NCBI GenBank assembly: GCA_023053685.1
Contig: JALIGW010000061.1
Coordinates: 3,118,001-3,182,000, forward strand
Origin: Diadophis punctatus similis
Taxonomy: Eukaryota; Chordata; Lepidosauria; Squamata; Dipsadidae
Length of the DNA: 64,000 nt
Reading direction: 5' to 3'
This document shows, piece by piece, positions 9,751 through 22,200 of the stretch (positions within the stretch are counted from its first letter, which is position 1; every line of letters begins with the position of its first letter). A program made the position numbers and the translations under genes. Below the pieces are notes generated by a model, which worked only from the letters and a program-made list of their open reading frames with translations, did no database searches and was not told where the DNA came from.

Positions 9751-11500
9751 TACTCACAGGTCTCAGCCAGGAACTCCACCCCCAGCATCTGTGAATTCAA
9801 ACTACAATGGAGTGAGGTTTTGTTCCCCCAGATACTCACAGGTCTCAGCCAAGAACTCCACCCCCAGCTTCTGTGAATTCAAACTACAATGGAGTGAGAT
9901 TTCCCCCCCCCCCGATACTCACAGGTCTCAGCAAGGACCTCCACCCCCAGCTTTTGTGAATTCAAACTACAATGGAGTGAGGTTTTCCCGCCGATACTCA
10001 CAGGTCTCAGCCAGGAACTCCACCCCCAGCTTCTGTGAATTCAAACTACAATGGAGGGAGGTTCCCCCCCCCCCGATACTCACAGGTCTCAGCCAGGAAC
10101 TCCACTCCCAGCTTCTGTGAAATCAAACTACAATGGAGTGAGGTTTTTTTCCCAGATACTCACAGGTCTTAGCCAGGAACTCCACCCCCAGCTTCTGTGA
10201 ATTCAAACTACAATGCAGTGAGGTTTTGTTCCCCCAGATACTCACAGGTCTCAGCCAGGAACTCCACCCCCAGCTTCTGTGAATTCAAACTACAATGGAG
10301 TGAAGTGTTTCCCCCGAGATACTCACAGGTATCAGCCAGGAACTCCACCCCACCTTCTGTGAATTGAAACTACAATGCAGTGAGGTTTTCCCGCCCAGAT
10401 ACTCACAAGCCTCAGCCAGGAATTCCACCCCCAGCTTCTGTGAATTCAAACTAAAATGGATTGAGGTTTTTCTCCCAGATACTCACAGGTCTCAGCCAGG
10501 AACTCCACCCCCAGCTTCTGTGAATTCAAACTGCAATGGAGTGAGGTTTTTCCCCCCAGATACTAACAGGTCTCACTCAAGAACTCCACCCCCAGCTTCT
10601 GTGAATTCAAACTACAATGGATTGAGGTTTTGTTCCCCCAGATACTCACAGGTCTCAGCCAGGAACTCCACTCCCAGCTTCTGTGAATTCAAACTATAAT
10701 GGGATGTCGTTTTTCCCCCCAGAAAGTAACAAGTCTCAGCCAGGAGCTCCACCCCCAGCTTCTGTGAATTCAAACTACAATGGATTGAGGTTTGTTCCCC
10801 CAGATACTCACAGGTCTCAGCCAGGAACTCCACCCCCAGCTTCTGTGAATTCAAACTTCAATGGAGTGACGTTTGTTCCCCCAGATACTCACGGGTCTCA
10901 GCCAGGAACTCCACACCCAGCTTCTGTGAATTGAAACTACAATGGAGTGAGGTTTGTTCCCCCAGATACTCACAGGTCTCAGCCAGGAACTCCACCCCCA
11001 GCTTCTGTGAATTCAAACTACAATGGAGTGAAGTGTTTCCCCCGAGATACTCACAGGTATCAGCCAGGAACTCCACCCCAGCTTCTGTGAATTGAAACTA
11101 CAATGCAGTGAGGATTTTTTTCCCAGATACTCACAGGTCTCAGCCAGGAACTCCACCCCCAGCATCTGTGAATTCAAACTACAATGGAGTGAGGTTTTGT
11201 TCCCCCAGATACTCACAGGTCTCAGCCAAGAACTCCACCCCCAGCTTCTGTGAATTCAAACTACAATGGAGTGAGGTTTCCCCCCCCCAGATACTCACAG
11301 GTCTCAGCAAGGACCTCCACCCCCAGCTTTTGTGAATTCAAACTACAATGGAGTGAGGTTTTCCCGCCGATACTCACAGGTCTCAGCCAGGAACTCCACC
11401 CCCAGCTTCTGTGAATTCAAACTACAATGGAGTGAGGTTTTTTCCCCAGATACTCACAGGTCTCAGCCAGGAACTCCACGCCAAGCTTCTGTGAATTCAT
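9751..11500. repeat. Array block shared with 13471-15222
   Basis: About 21-22 monomers match 13471-15222 at an offset near 3,720 bp (46 monomers). Long stretches such as 10141-10320 against 13861-14040 are identical. Differences are scattered substitutions: CACCTTCTG against CAGCTTCTG, GGATTGAGG against GGATGGAGG, AAACTTCAATGG against AAACTACAATGG, and CCCGAG against CCTGAG. The part from 10636 also matches the start of the window, so this block exists in at least three partial versions. Confidence 0.85.
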
Positions 11501-13984
11501 ACTGCAATGGAGTGAGGTTTTTTAACCCAGAAACTCACAGGTCTCAGCCAGGAACTCCACCCCCGGCTTCTCTGAATTCAAACTACAATGGAGTGAGGTT
11601 TTGTTCCCCCAGATACTCACAGGTCTCAGCCAGGAACTCCACCCCCAACTTCTGTGAAATCAAACTACAATGAAGTGAGGTTTTTTCCCCAGATACTCAC
11701 AGGTCTCAGCCAGGAACTCCACCCCCAGCTTCTGTGAATTCAAACTACAATGGAGGGAGGTTCCCCCCCCCCGATACTCACAGGTCTCAGCCAGGAACTC
11801 CACTCCCAGCTTCTGTGAAATCAAACTACAATGGAGTGAGGTTTTTTTCCCAGATACTCACAGGTCTTAGCCAGGAACTCCACCCCCAGCTTCTGTGAAT
11901 TCAAACTACAATGCAGTGAGGTTTTGTTCCCCCAGACACTCACAGGTCTCAGCCAGGAACTCCACCCCCAGCTTCTGTGAATTCAAACTACAATGCAGTG
12001 AGGTTTTGTTCCCCCAGATACTCACAGGTCTCAGCCAGGAACTCCACCCCCAGCTTCTGTGAATTCAAACTACAATGGAGTGAGGTTTTTTTCCCCAGAA
12101 ACTCACAGGTATCAGCCAGGAACTCCACCCCAGCTTCTGTGAATTGAAACTACAATGCAGTGAGTTTTTTTCCCCAGATACTCACAGGTCTCAGCCAGGA
12201 ACTCCACCCCCAGCATCTGTGAATTCAAACTACAATGGAGTGAGGTTTTGTTCCCCCAGATACTCACAGGTCTCAGCCAAGAACTCCACCCCCAGCTTCT
12301 GTGAATTCAAACTACAATGGAGTGAGATTTCCCCCCCCCCCCCGATACTCACAGGTCTCAGCCAGGAACTCCACCCCCAGCTTCTGTGAATTCAAACTAC
12401 AATGGAGGGAGGTTCCCCCCGCGATAATCACAGGTCTCAGCCAGGAACTCCACTCCCAGCTTCTGTGAAATCAAACTACAATGGAGTGAGGTATTTTTCC
12501 CAGATACTCACAGGTCTTAGCCAGGAACTCCACCCCCAGCTTCTGTGAATTCAAACTACAATGGAGTGAGGTTTCCCCCCCCGAGATACTCACAGGTATC
12601 AGCCAGGAACTCCACCCCCAGCTTTTGTGAATTCAAACTACAATGGAGTGAGGTTTTCCCGCCGATACTCACAGGTCTCAGCCAGGAACTCCACCCCCAG
12701 CTTCTGTGAATTCAAACTACAATGGAGTGAGGTTTTTTCCCCAGATACTCACAGGTCTCAGCCAGGAACTCCACGCCAAGCTTCTGTGAATTCATACTGC
12801 AATGGAGTGAGGTTTTTTAACCCAGAAACTCACAGGTCTCAGCCAGGAACTCCACCCCCGGCTTCTGTGAATTCAAACTACAATGGAGTGAGGTTTTGTT
12901 CCCCCAGATACTCACAGGTCTCAGCCAGGAACTCCACCCCCAGCTTCTGTGAATTCAAACTACAATGAAGTGAGGTTTTTTCCCCAGATACTCACAGTTC
13001 TCAGCCAGGAACTCCACGCCAAGCTTCTGTGAATTCATACTGCAATGGAGTGAGGTTTTTTAACCCAGAAACTCACAGGTCTCAGCCAGGAACTCCACCC
13101 CCAGCTTCTGTGAATTCAAACTACAATGGAGGGAGGTTCCCCCCCGATACTCACAGGTCTCAGCCAGGAACTCCACTCCCAGCTTCTGTGAAATCAAACT
13201 ACAATGGAGTGAGGTTTTTTTCCCAGATACTCACAGGTCTTAGCCAGGAACTCCACCCCCAGCTTCTGTGAATTCAAACTACAATGCAGTGAGGTTTTGT
13301 TCCCCCAGATACTCACAGGTCTCAGCCAGGAACTCCACCCCCAGCTTCTGTGAATTCAAACTACAATGGAGTGAGGTTTTTTTCCCCAGAAGCTCACAGG
13401 TATCAGCCAGGAACTCCACCCCAGCTTCTGTGAATTGAAACTACAATGCAGTGAGTTTTTTTCCCCAGATACTCACAGGTCTCAGCCAGGAACTGCACCC
13501 CCAGCATCTGTGAATTCAAACTACAATGGAGTGAGGTTTTGTTCCCCCAGATACTCACAGGTCTCAGCCAAGAACTCCACCCCCAGCTTCTGTGAATTCA
13601 AACTACAATGGAGTGAGATTTCCCCCCCCCCCCCGATACTCACAGGTCTCAGCAAGGACCTCCACCCCCAGCTTTTGTGAATTCAAACTACAATGGAGTG
13701 AAGTTTCCCCGCCGATACTCACAGGTCTCAGCCAGGAACTCCACCCCCAGCTTCTGTGAATTCAAACTACAATGGAGTGAGGTTCCCCCCCCCCGATACT
13801 CACAGGTCTCAGCCAGGAACTCCACTCCCAGCTTCTGTGAAATCAAACTACAATGGAGTGAGGTTTTTTTCCCAGATACTCACAGGTCTTAGCCAGGAAC
13901 TCCACCCCCAGCTTCTGTGAATTCAAACTACAATGCAGTGAGGTTTTGTTCCCCCAGATACTCACAGGTCTCAGCCAGGAACTC
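11501..13984. repeat. Mixed monomers with a ~1,291-bp recurrence
   Basis: About 31 monomers. The GAATTG/GAGTTTTTTTCCCC monomer followed by a CAGCATCTG monomer and a long-C GAGATTTC junction occurs near 12144-12345 and again near 13435-13635, an offset of 1,291 bp (16 monomers). Two 13-C runs lie at 12331-12343 and 13622-13634. One monomer near 12425 has GATAATCACAGG. No non-satellite sequence. Confidence 0.8.
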
Positions 13985-16900
13985 CACCCCCAGCTTCTGT
14001 GAATTCAAACTACAATGGAGTGAAGTGTTTCCCCCGAGATACTCACAGGTATCAGCCAGGAACTCCACCCCAGCTTCTGTGAATTGAAACTACAATGCAG
14101 TGAGGTTTTCCCGCCCAGATACTCACAAGCCTCAGCCAGGAATTCCACCCCCAGCTTCTGTGAATTCAAACTAAAATGGATTGAGGTTTTTCTCCCAGAT
14201 ACTCACAGGTCTCAGCCAGGAACTCCACCCCCAGCTTCTGTGAATTCAAACTGCAATGGAGTGAGGTTTTTCCCCCCAGATACTAACAGGTCTCACTCAA
14301 GAACTCCACCCCCAGCTTCTGTGAATTCAAACTACAATGGATTGAGGTTTTGTTCCCCCAGATACTCACAGGTCTCAGCCAGGAACTCCACTCCCAGCTT
14401 CTGTGAATTCAAACTATAATGGGATGTCGTTTTTTCCCCCAGAAAGTAACAAGTCTCAGCCAGGAGCTCCACCCCCAGCTTCTGTGAATTCAAACTACAA
14501 TGGATGGAGGTTTGTTCCCCCAGATACTCACAGGTCTCAGCCAGGAACTCCACCCCCAGCTTCTGTGAATTCAAACTACAATGGAGTGAGGTTTGTTCCC
14601 CCAGATACTCACGGGTCTCAGCCAGGAACTCCACGCCCAGCTTCTGTGAATTGAAACTACAATGGAGTGAGGTTTGTTCCCCCAGATACTCACAGGTCTC
14701 AGCCAGGAACTCCACCCCCAGCTTCTGTGAATTCAAACTACAATGGAGTGAAGTGTTTCCCCTGAGATACTCACAGGTATCAGCCAGGAACTCCACCCCA
14801 GCTTCTGTGAATTGAAACTACAATGCAGTGAGGATTTTTCCCCCAGATACTCACAGGTCTCAGCCAGGAACTCCAACCCCAGCATCTGTGAATTCAAACT
14901 ACAATGGAGTGAGGTTTTGTTCCCCCAGATACTCACAGGTCTCAGCCAAGAACTCCACCCCCAGCTTCTGTGAATTCAAACTACAATGGAGTGAGGTTTT
15001 TTCCCCCCCAGATACTCACAGGTCTCAGCAAGGACCTCCACCCCCAGCTTTTGTGAATTCAAACTACAATGGAGTGAGGTTTTCCCGCCGATACTCACAG
15101 GTCTCAGCCAGGAACTCCACCCCCAGCTTCTGTGAATTCAAACTACAATGGAGTGAGGTTTTTTCCCCAGATTCTCACAGGTCTCAGCCAGGAACTCCAC
15201 GCCAAGCTTCTGTGAATTCAAACTGCAATGGAGTGAGGTTTTTCCCCCCAGATACTAACAGGTCTCACCCAAGAACTCCACCCCCAGCTTCTGTGAATTC
15301 AAACTACAATGGATTGAGGTTTTGTTCCCCCAGATACTCACAGGTCTCAGCTAGGAACTCCACTCCCAGCTTCTGTGAATTCAAACTATAATGGGATGTC
15401 GTTTTTTCCCCCAGAAACTAACAAGTCTCAGCCAGGAGCTACACCCCCAGCTTCTGTGAATTCAAACTACAATGGAGTGAAGTGTTTCCCCTGAGATACT
15501 CACAGGTATCAGCCAGGAACTCCACCCCAGCTTCTGTGAATTGAAACTACAATGCAGTGAGGATTTTTTCCCCAGATACTCACAGGTCTCAGCCAGGAAC
15601 TCCAACCCCAGCATCTGTGAATTCAAACTACAATGGAGTGAGGTTTTGTTCCCCCAGATACTCACAGGTCTCAGCCAGGAACTCCACCCCCAGCTTCTGT
15701 GAATTCAAACTACAATGCAGTGAGGTTTTGTTCCCCCAGATACTCACAGGTCTCAGCCAGGAACTCCACCCCCAGCTTCTGTGAATTCAAACTACAATGG
15801 AGTGAAGTGTTTCCCCCGAGATACTCACAGGTATCAGCCAGGAACTCCACCCCCAGCTTCTGTGAATTCAAACTACAATGGAGTGAAGTGTTTCCCCCGA
15901 GATACTCACAGGTATCAGCCAGGAACTCCACCCCAGCTTCTGTGAATTGAAACTACAATGCAGTGAGGTTTTCCCGCCCAGATACTCACAAGCCTCAGCC
16001 AGGAATTCCACCCCCAGCTTCTGTGAATTCAAACTAAAATGGATTGAGGTTTTTCTCCCAGATACTCACAGGTCTCAGCCAGGAACTCCACCCCCAGCTT
16101 CTGTGAATTCAAACTGCAATGGAGTGAGGTTTTTCCCCCCAGATACTAACAGGTCTCACTCAAGAACTCCACCCCCAGCTTCTGTGAATTCAAACTACAA
16201 TGGATTGAGGTTTTGTTCCCCCAGATACTCACAGGTCTCAGCCAGGAACTCCACTCCCAGCTTCTGTGAATTCAAACTATAATGGGATGTCGTTTTTTCC
16301 CCCAGAAAGTAACAAGTCTCAGCCAGGAGCTCCACCCCCAGCTTCTGTGAATTCAAACTACAATGGATGGAGGTTTGTTCCCCCAGATACTCACAGGTCT
16401 CAGCCAGGAACTCCACCCCCAGCTTCTGTGAATTCAAACTACAATGGAGTGAGGTTTGTTCCCCCAGATACTCACGGGTCTCAGCCAGGAACTCCACGCC
16501 CAGCTTCTGTGAATTGAAACTACAATGGAGTGAGGTTTGTTCCCCCAGATACTCACAGGTCTCAGCCAGGAACTCCACCCCCAGCTTCTGTGAATTCAAA
16601 CTACAATGGAGTGAAGTGTTTCCCCTGAGATACTCACAGGTATCAGCCAGGAACTCCACCCCAGCTTCTGTGAATTGAAACTACAATGCAGTGAGGATTT
16701 TTCCCCCAGATACTCACAGGTCTCAGCCAGGAACTCCAACCCCAGCATCTGTGAATTCAAACTACAATGGAGTGAGGTTTTGTTCCCCCAGATACTCACA
16801 GGTCTCAGCCAAGAACTCCACCCCCAGCTTCTGTGAATTCAAACTACAATGGAGTGAGGTTTTTTCCCCCCCAGATACTCACAGGTCTCAGCAAGGACCT

Positions 16901-17566
16901 CCACCCCCAGCTTTTGTGAATTCAAACTACAATGGAGTGAGGTTTTCCCGCCGATACTCACAGGTCTCAGCCAGGAACTCCACCCCCAGCTTCTGTGAAT
17001 TCAAACTACAATGGAGTGAGGTTTTTTCCCCAGATTCTCACAGGTCTCAGCCAGGAACTCCACGCCAAGCTTCTGTGAATTCAAACTGCAATGGAGTGAG
17101 GTTTTTCCCCCCAGATACTAACAGGTCTCACCCAAGAACTCCACCCCCAGCTTCTGTGAATTCAAACTACAATGGATTGAGGTTTTGTTCCCCCAGATAC
17201 TCACAGGTCTCAGCTAGGAACTCCACTCCCAGCTTCTGTGAATTCAAACTATAATGGGATGTCGTTTTTTCCCCCAGAAACTAACAAGTCTCAGCCAGGA
17301 GCTACACCCCCAGCTTCTGTGAATTCAAACTACAATGGAGTGAAGTGTTTCCCCTGAGATACTCACAGGTATCAGCCAGGAACTCCACCCCAGCTTCTGT
17401 GAATTGAAACTACAATGCAGTGAGGATTTTTTCCCCAGATACTCACAGGTCTCAGCCAGGAACTCCAACCCCAGCATCTGTGAATTCAAACTACAATGGA
17501 GTGAGGTTTTGTTCCCCCAGATACTCACAGGTCTCAGCCAGGAACTCCACCCCCAGCTTCTGTGAA
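13985..17566. repeat. 1,863-bp higher-order repeat, tandem
   Basis: Copy 1 begins at 13985 and copy 2 at 15848, an offset of 1,863 bp, exactly 23 x 81. The match runs for about 1.72 kb (13985-15703 against 15848-17566). Distinctive shared variants include GGATGGAGG, CCCCTGAGATAC, ACTCCAACCCC, AGATTCTCACAGG, CAGCTAGGAACTCC and GAGCTACACCCC. I saw no clear substitution between the copies. The second copy ends where GAATGCAAAC (17566) replaces GAATTCAAAC. Confidence 0.88.
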
Positions 17567-19229
17567 TGCAAACTACAATGGAGTGAGGTTTGTTCCCCCA
17601 GATACTCACGGGTCTCAGCCAGGAACTCCACGCCCAGCTTCTGTGAATTGAAACTACAATGGAGTGAGGTTTGTTCCCCCAGATACTCACAGGTCTCAGC
17701 CAGGAACTCCACCCCCAGCTTCTGTGAATTCAAACTACAATGGAGTGAAGTGTTTCCCCCGAGATACTCACAGGTATCAGCCAGGAACTCCACCCCCAGC
17801 ATCTGTGAATTCAAACTACAATGGAGTGAGGTTTTTTCCCCAGATACTCACAGGTCTCAGCCAGGAACTCCACGCCAAGCTTCTGTGAATTCATACTGCA
17901 ATGGAGTGAGGTTTTTTAACCCAGAAACTCACAGGTCTCAGCCAGGAACTCCACCCCCGGCTTCTGTGAATTCAAACTACAATGGAGTTTGGTTTTGTTC
18001 CCCCAGATACTCACAGGTCTCAGCCAGGAACTCCACCCCCAGCTTCTGTGAATTCAAACTACAATGAAGTGAGGTTTTGTTCCCCCAGATACTCACAGGT
18101 CTCAGCCAGGAACTCCACGCCAAGCTTCTGTGAATTCATACTGCAATGGAGTGAGGTTTTTTAACCCAGAAACTCACAGGTCTCAGCCAGGAACTCCACC
18201 CCCAGCTTCTGTGAATTCAAACTACAATGGAGGGAGGTTCCCCCCCCCGATACTCACAGGTCTCAGCCAGGAACTCCACTCCCAGCTTCTGTGAAATCAA
18301 ACTACAATGGAGTGAGGTTTTTTTCCCAGATACTCACAGGTCTTAGCCAGGAACTCCACCCCCAGCTTCTGTGAATTCAAACTACAATGCAGTGAGGTTT
18401 TGTTCCCCCAGACACTCACAGGTCTCAGCCAGGAACTCCACCCCCAGCTTCTGTGAATTCAAACTACAATGCAGTGAGGTTTTGTTCCGCCAGATACTCA
18501 CAGGTCTCAGCCAGGAACTCCACCCCCAGCTTCTGTGAATTCAAACTACAATGGAGTGAAGTGTTTCCCCCGAGATACTCACAGGTATCAGCCAGGAACT
18601 CCACCCCAGCTTCTGTGAATTGAAATTACAATGCAGTGAGGTTTTCCCGCCCAGATACTCACAAGCCTCAGCCAGGAATTCCACCCCCAGCTTCTGTGAA
18701 TTCAAACTAAAATGGATTGAGGTTTTTCTCCCAGATACTCACAGGTCTCAGCCAGGAACTCCACCCCCAGCTTCTGTGAATTCAAACTGCAATGGAGTGA
18801 GGTTTTTTCCCCCAGATACTAACAGGTCTCACCCAAGAACTCCACCCCCAGCTTCTGTGAATTCAAACTACAATGGATTGAGGTTTTGTTCCCCCAGATA
18901 CTCACAGGTCTCAGCTAGGAACTCCACTCCCAGCTTCTGTGAATTCAAACTATAATGGGATGTCGTTTTTTCCCCCAGAAACTAACAAGTCTCAGCCAGG
19001 AGCTACACCCCCAGCTTCTGTGAATTCAAACTACAATGGATTGAGGTTTGTTCCCCCAGATACTCACAGGTCTCAGCCAGGAACTCCACCCCCAGCTTCT
19101 GTGAATGCAAACTACAATGGAGTGAGGTTTGTTCCCCCAGATACTCACGGGTCTCAGCCAGGAACTCCACGCCCAGCTTCTGTGAATTGAAACTACAATG
19201 GAGTGAGGTTTGTTCCCCCAGATACTCAC
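17567..19229. repeat. Mixed monomers, related to 21.1-22.2 kb
   Basis: About 20 monomers. The part from roughly 18.2 kb matches 21.1-22.2 kb at an offset of 2,918 bp (36 monomers), with the same GGAGGGAGG, GGTCTTAGCC, CCCAGACACTC, AAACTAAAATGG and GTCACCCAAGAACTCC-type order. Unusual single changes include GGAGTTTGGTTTTG near 17985 and GTTCCGCCAGATAC near 18484. Nothing else present. Confidence 0.8.
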
Positions 19230-22200
19230 AGGTCTCAGCCAGGAACTCCACCCCCAGCTTCTGTGAATTCAAACTACAATGGAGTGAAGTGTTTCCCCCG
19301 AGATACTCACAGGTATCAGCCAGGAACTCCACCCCCAGCATCTGTGAATTCAAACTACAATGGAGTGAGGTTTTGTTCCCCCAGATACTCACAGGTCTCA
19401 GCCAGGAACTCCACCCCCAGCATCTGTGAATTCAAACTACAATGGAGTGAGGTTTTGTTCCCCCAGATACTCACAGGTCTCAGCCAAGAACTCCACCCCC
19501 AGCTTCTGTGAATTCAAACTACAATGGAGTGAGGTTTTTCCCCCCCCCAGATACTCACAGGTCTCAGCAAGGACCTCCACCCCCAGCTTCTGTGAATTCA
19601 AACTACAATGGAGTGAGGTTTTTTCCCCAGATACTCACAGGTCTCAGCCAGGAACTCCACGGCAAGCTTCTGTGAATTCATACTGCAATGGAGTGAGGTT
19701 TTTTAACCCAGAAACTCACAGGTCTCAGCCAGGAACTCCACCCCCGGCTTCTGTGAATTCAAACTACAATGGAGTGAGGTTTTGTTCCCCCAGATACTCA
19801 CAGGTCTCAGCCAGGAACTCCACCCCCAGCTTCTGTGAATTCAAACTACAATGAAGTGACGTTTTTTCCCAAGATACTCACAGGTCTCAGCCAGGAACTC
19901 CACCCCCAGCTTCTGTGAATTCAAACTACAATGGAGTGAGGTTTCTTCCCCCAGATACTCACAGGTCTCAGCCAGGAACTCCACTCCAGCTTCTGTGAAT
20001 TCAAACTACAATGGAGTGAGGTTTGTTCCCCCAGATACTCACAAGTCTCAGCCAGGAACTCCACCCGCAGCTTCTGTGAATTCAAACTACAATGGAGTGA
20101 GGTTTTTTCCCCCAGATACTCACAGGTCTCAGCCAGGAACTCCACGCCCAGCTTCTGTGAATTCAAACTACAATGTAGTGAGGTTTCTTCCCCCAGATAC
20201 TCACAGGTCTCAGCCAGGAACTCCACCCCCAGCTTCTGTGAATTCAAACTACAATGGAGTGAGGTTTGTTCCCCCAGATACTCACAGGTCTCAGCCAGGA
20301 ACTCCACCCCCAGCTTCTGTGAATTCAAACTACAATGGAGTGAAGTGTTTCCCCCGAGATACTCACAGGTATCAGCCAGGAACTCCACCCCAGCTTATGT
20401 GAATTGAAACTACAATGCAGTGAGGATTTTTTTCCCAGATACTCACAGGTCTCAGCCAGGAACTCCACCCCCAGCATCTGTGAATTCAAACTACAATGGA
20501 GTGAGGTTTTGTTCCCCCAGATACTCACAGGTCTCAGCCAAGAACTCCACCCCCAGCTTCTGTGAATTCAAACTACAGTGGAGTGAGGTTTCCCCCCCCC
20601 CAGATACTCACAGGTCTCAGCAAGGACCTCCACCCCCAGCTTTTGTGAATTCAAACTACAATGGAGTGAGGTTTTCCCGCCGATACTCACAGGTCTCAGC
20701 CAGGAACTCCACCCCCAGCATCTGTGAATTCAAACTACAATGGAGTGAGGTTTTTTCCCCAGATACTCACAGGTCTCAGCCAGGAACTCCACGCCAAGCT
20801 TCTGTGAATTCATACTGCAATGGAGTGAGGTTTTTTAACCCAGAAACTCACAGGTCTCAGCCAGGAACTCCACCCCCGGCTTCTGTGAATTCAAACTACA
20901 ATGGAGTGAGGTTTTGTTCCCCCAGATACTCACAGGTCTCAGCCAGGAACTCCACCCCCAGCTTCTGTGAATTCAAACTACAATGAAGTGAGGTTTTGTT
21001 CCCCCAGATACTCACAGGTCTCAGCCAGGAACTCCACGCCCAGCTTCTGTGAATTCATACTGCAATGGAGTGAGGTTTTTTAACCCAGAAACTCACAGGT
21101 CTCAGCCAGGAACTCCACCCCCAGCTTCTGTGAATTCAAACTACAATGGAGGGAGGTTCCCCCCCCGATACTCACAGGTCTCAGCCAGGAACTCCACTCC
21201 CAGCTTCTGTGAAATCAAACTACAATGGAGTGAGGTTTTTTTCCCAGATACTCACAGGTCTTAGCCAGGAACTCCACCCCCAGCTTCTGTGAATTCAAAC
21301 TACAATGCAGTGAGGTTTTGTTCCCCCAGACACTCACAGGTCTCAGCCAGGAACTCCACCCCCAGCTTCTGTGAATTCAAACTACAATGCAGTGAGGTTT
21401 TGTTCCCCCAGATACTCACAGGTCTCAGCCAGGAACTCCACCCCCAGCTTCTGTGAATTCAAACTACAATGGAGTGAAGTGTTTCCCCCAAGATACTCAC
21501 AGGTATCAGCCAGGAACTCCACCCCAGCTTCTGTGAATTGAAACTACAATGCAGTGAGGTTTTCCCGCCCAGATACTCACAAGCCTCAGCCAGGAATTCC
21601 ACCCCCAGCTTCTGTGAATTCAAACTAAAATGGATTGAGGTTTTTCTCCCAGATACTCACAGGTCTCAGCCAGGAACTCCACCCCCAGCTTCTGTGAATT
21701 CAAACTGCAATGGAGTGAGGTTTTTTCCCCCAGATACTAACAGGTCTCACCCAAGAACTCCACCCCCAGCTTCTGTGAATTCAAACTACAATGGATTGAG
21801 GTTTTGTTCCCCCAGATACTCACAGGTCTCAGCCAGGAACTCCACTCCCAGCTTCTGTGAATTCAAACTATAATGGGATGTCGTTTTTTCCCCCAGAAAC
21901 TAACAAGTCTCAGCCAGGAGCTACACCCCCAGCTTCTGTGAATTCAAACTACAATGGATTGAGGTTTGTTCCCCCAGATACTCACAGGTCTCAGCCAGGA
22001 ACTCCACCCCCAGCTTCTGTGAATTCAAACTACAATGGAGTGAGGTTTGTTCCCCCAGATACTCACGGGTCTCAGCCAGGAACTCCACGCCCAGCTTCTG
22101 TGAATTGAAACTACAATGGAGTGAGGTTTGTTCCCCCAGATACTCACAGGTCTCAGCCAGGAACTCCACCCCCAGCTTCTGTGAATTCAAACTACAATGG

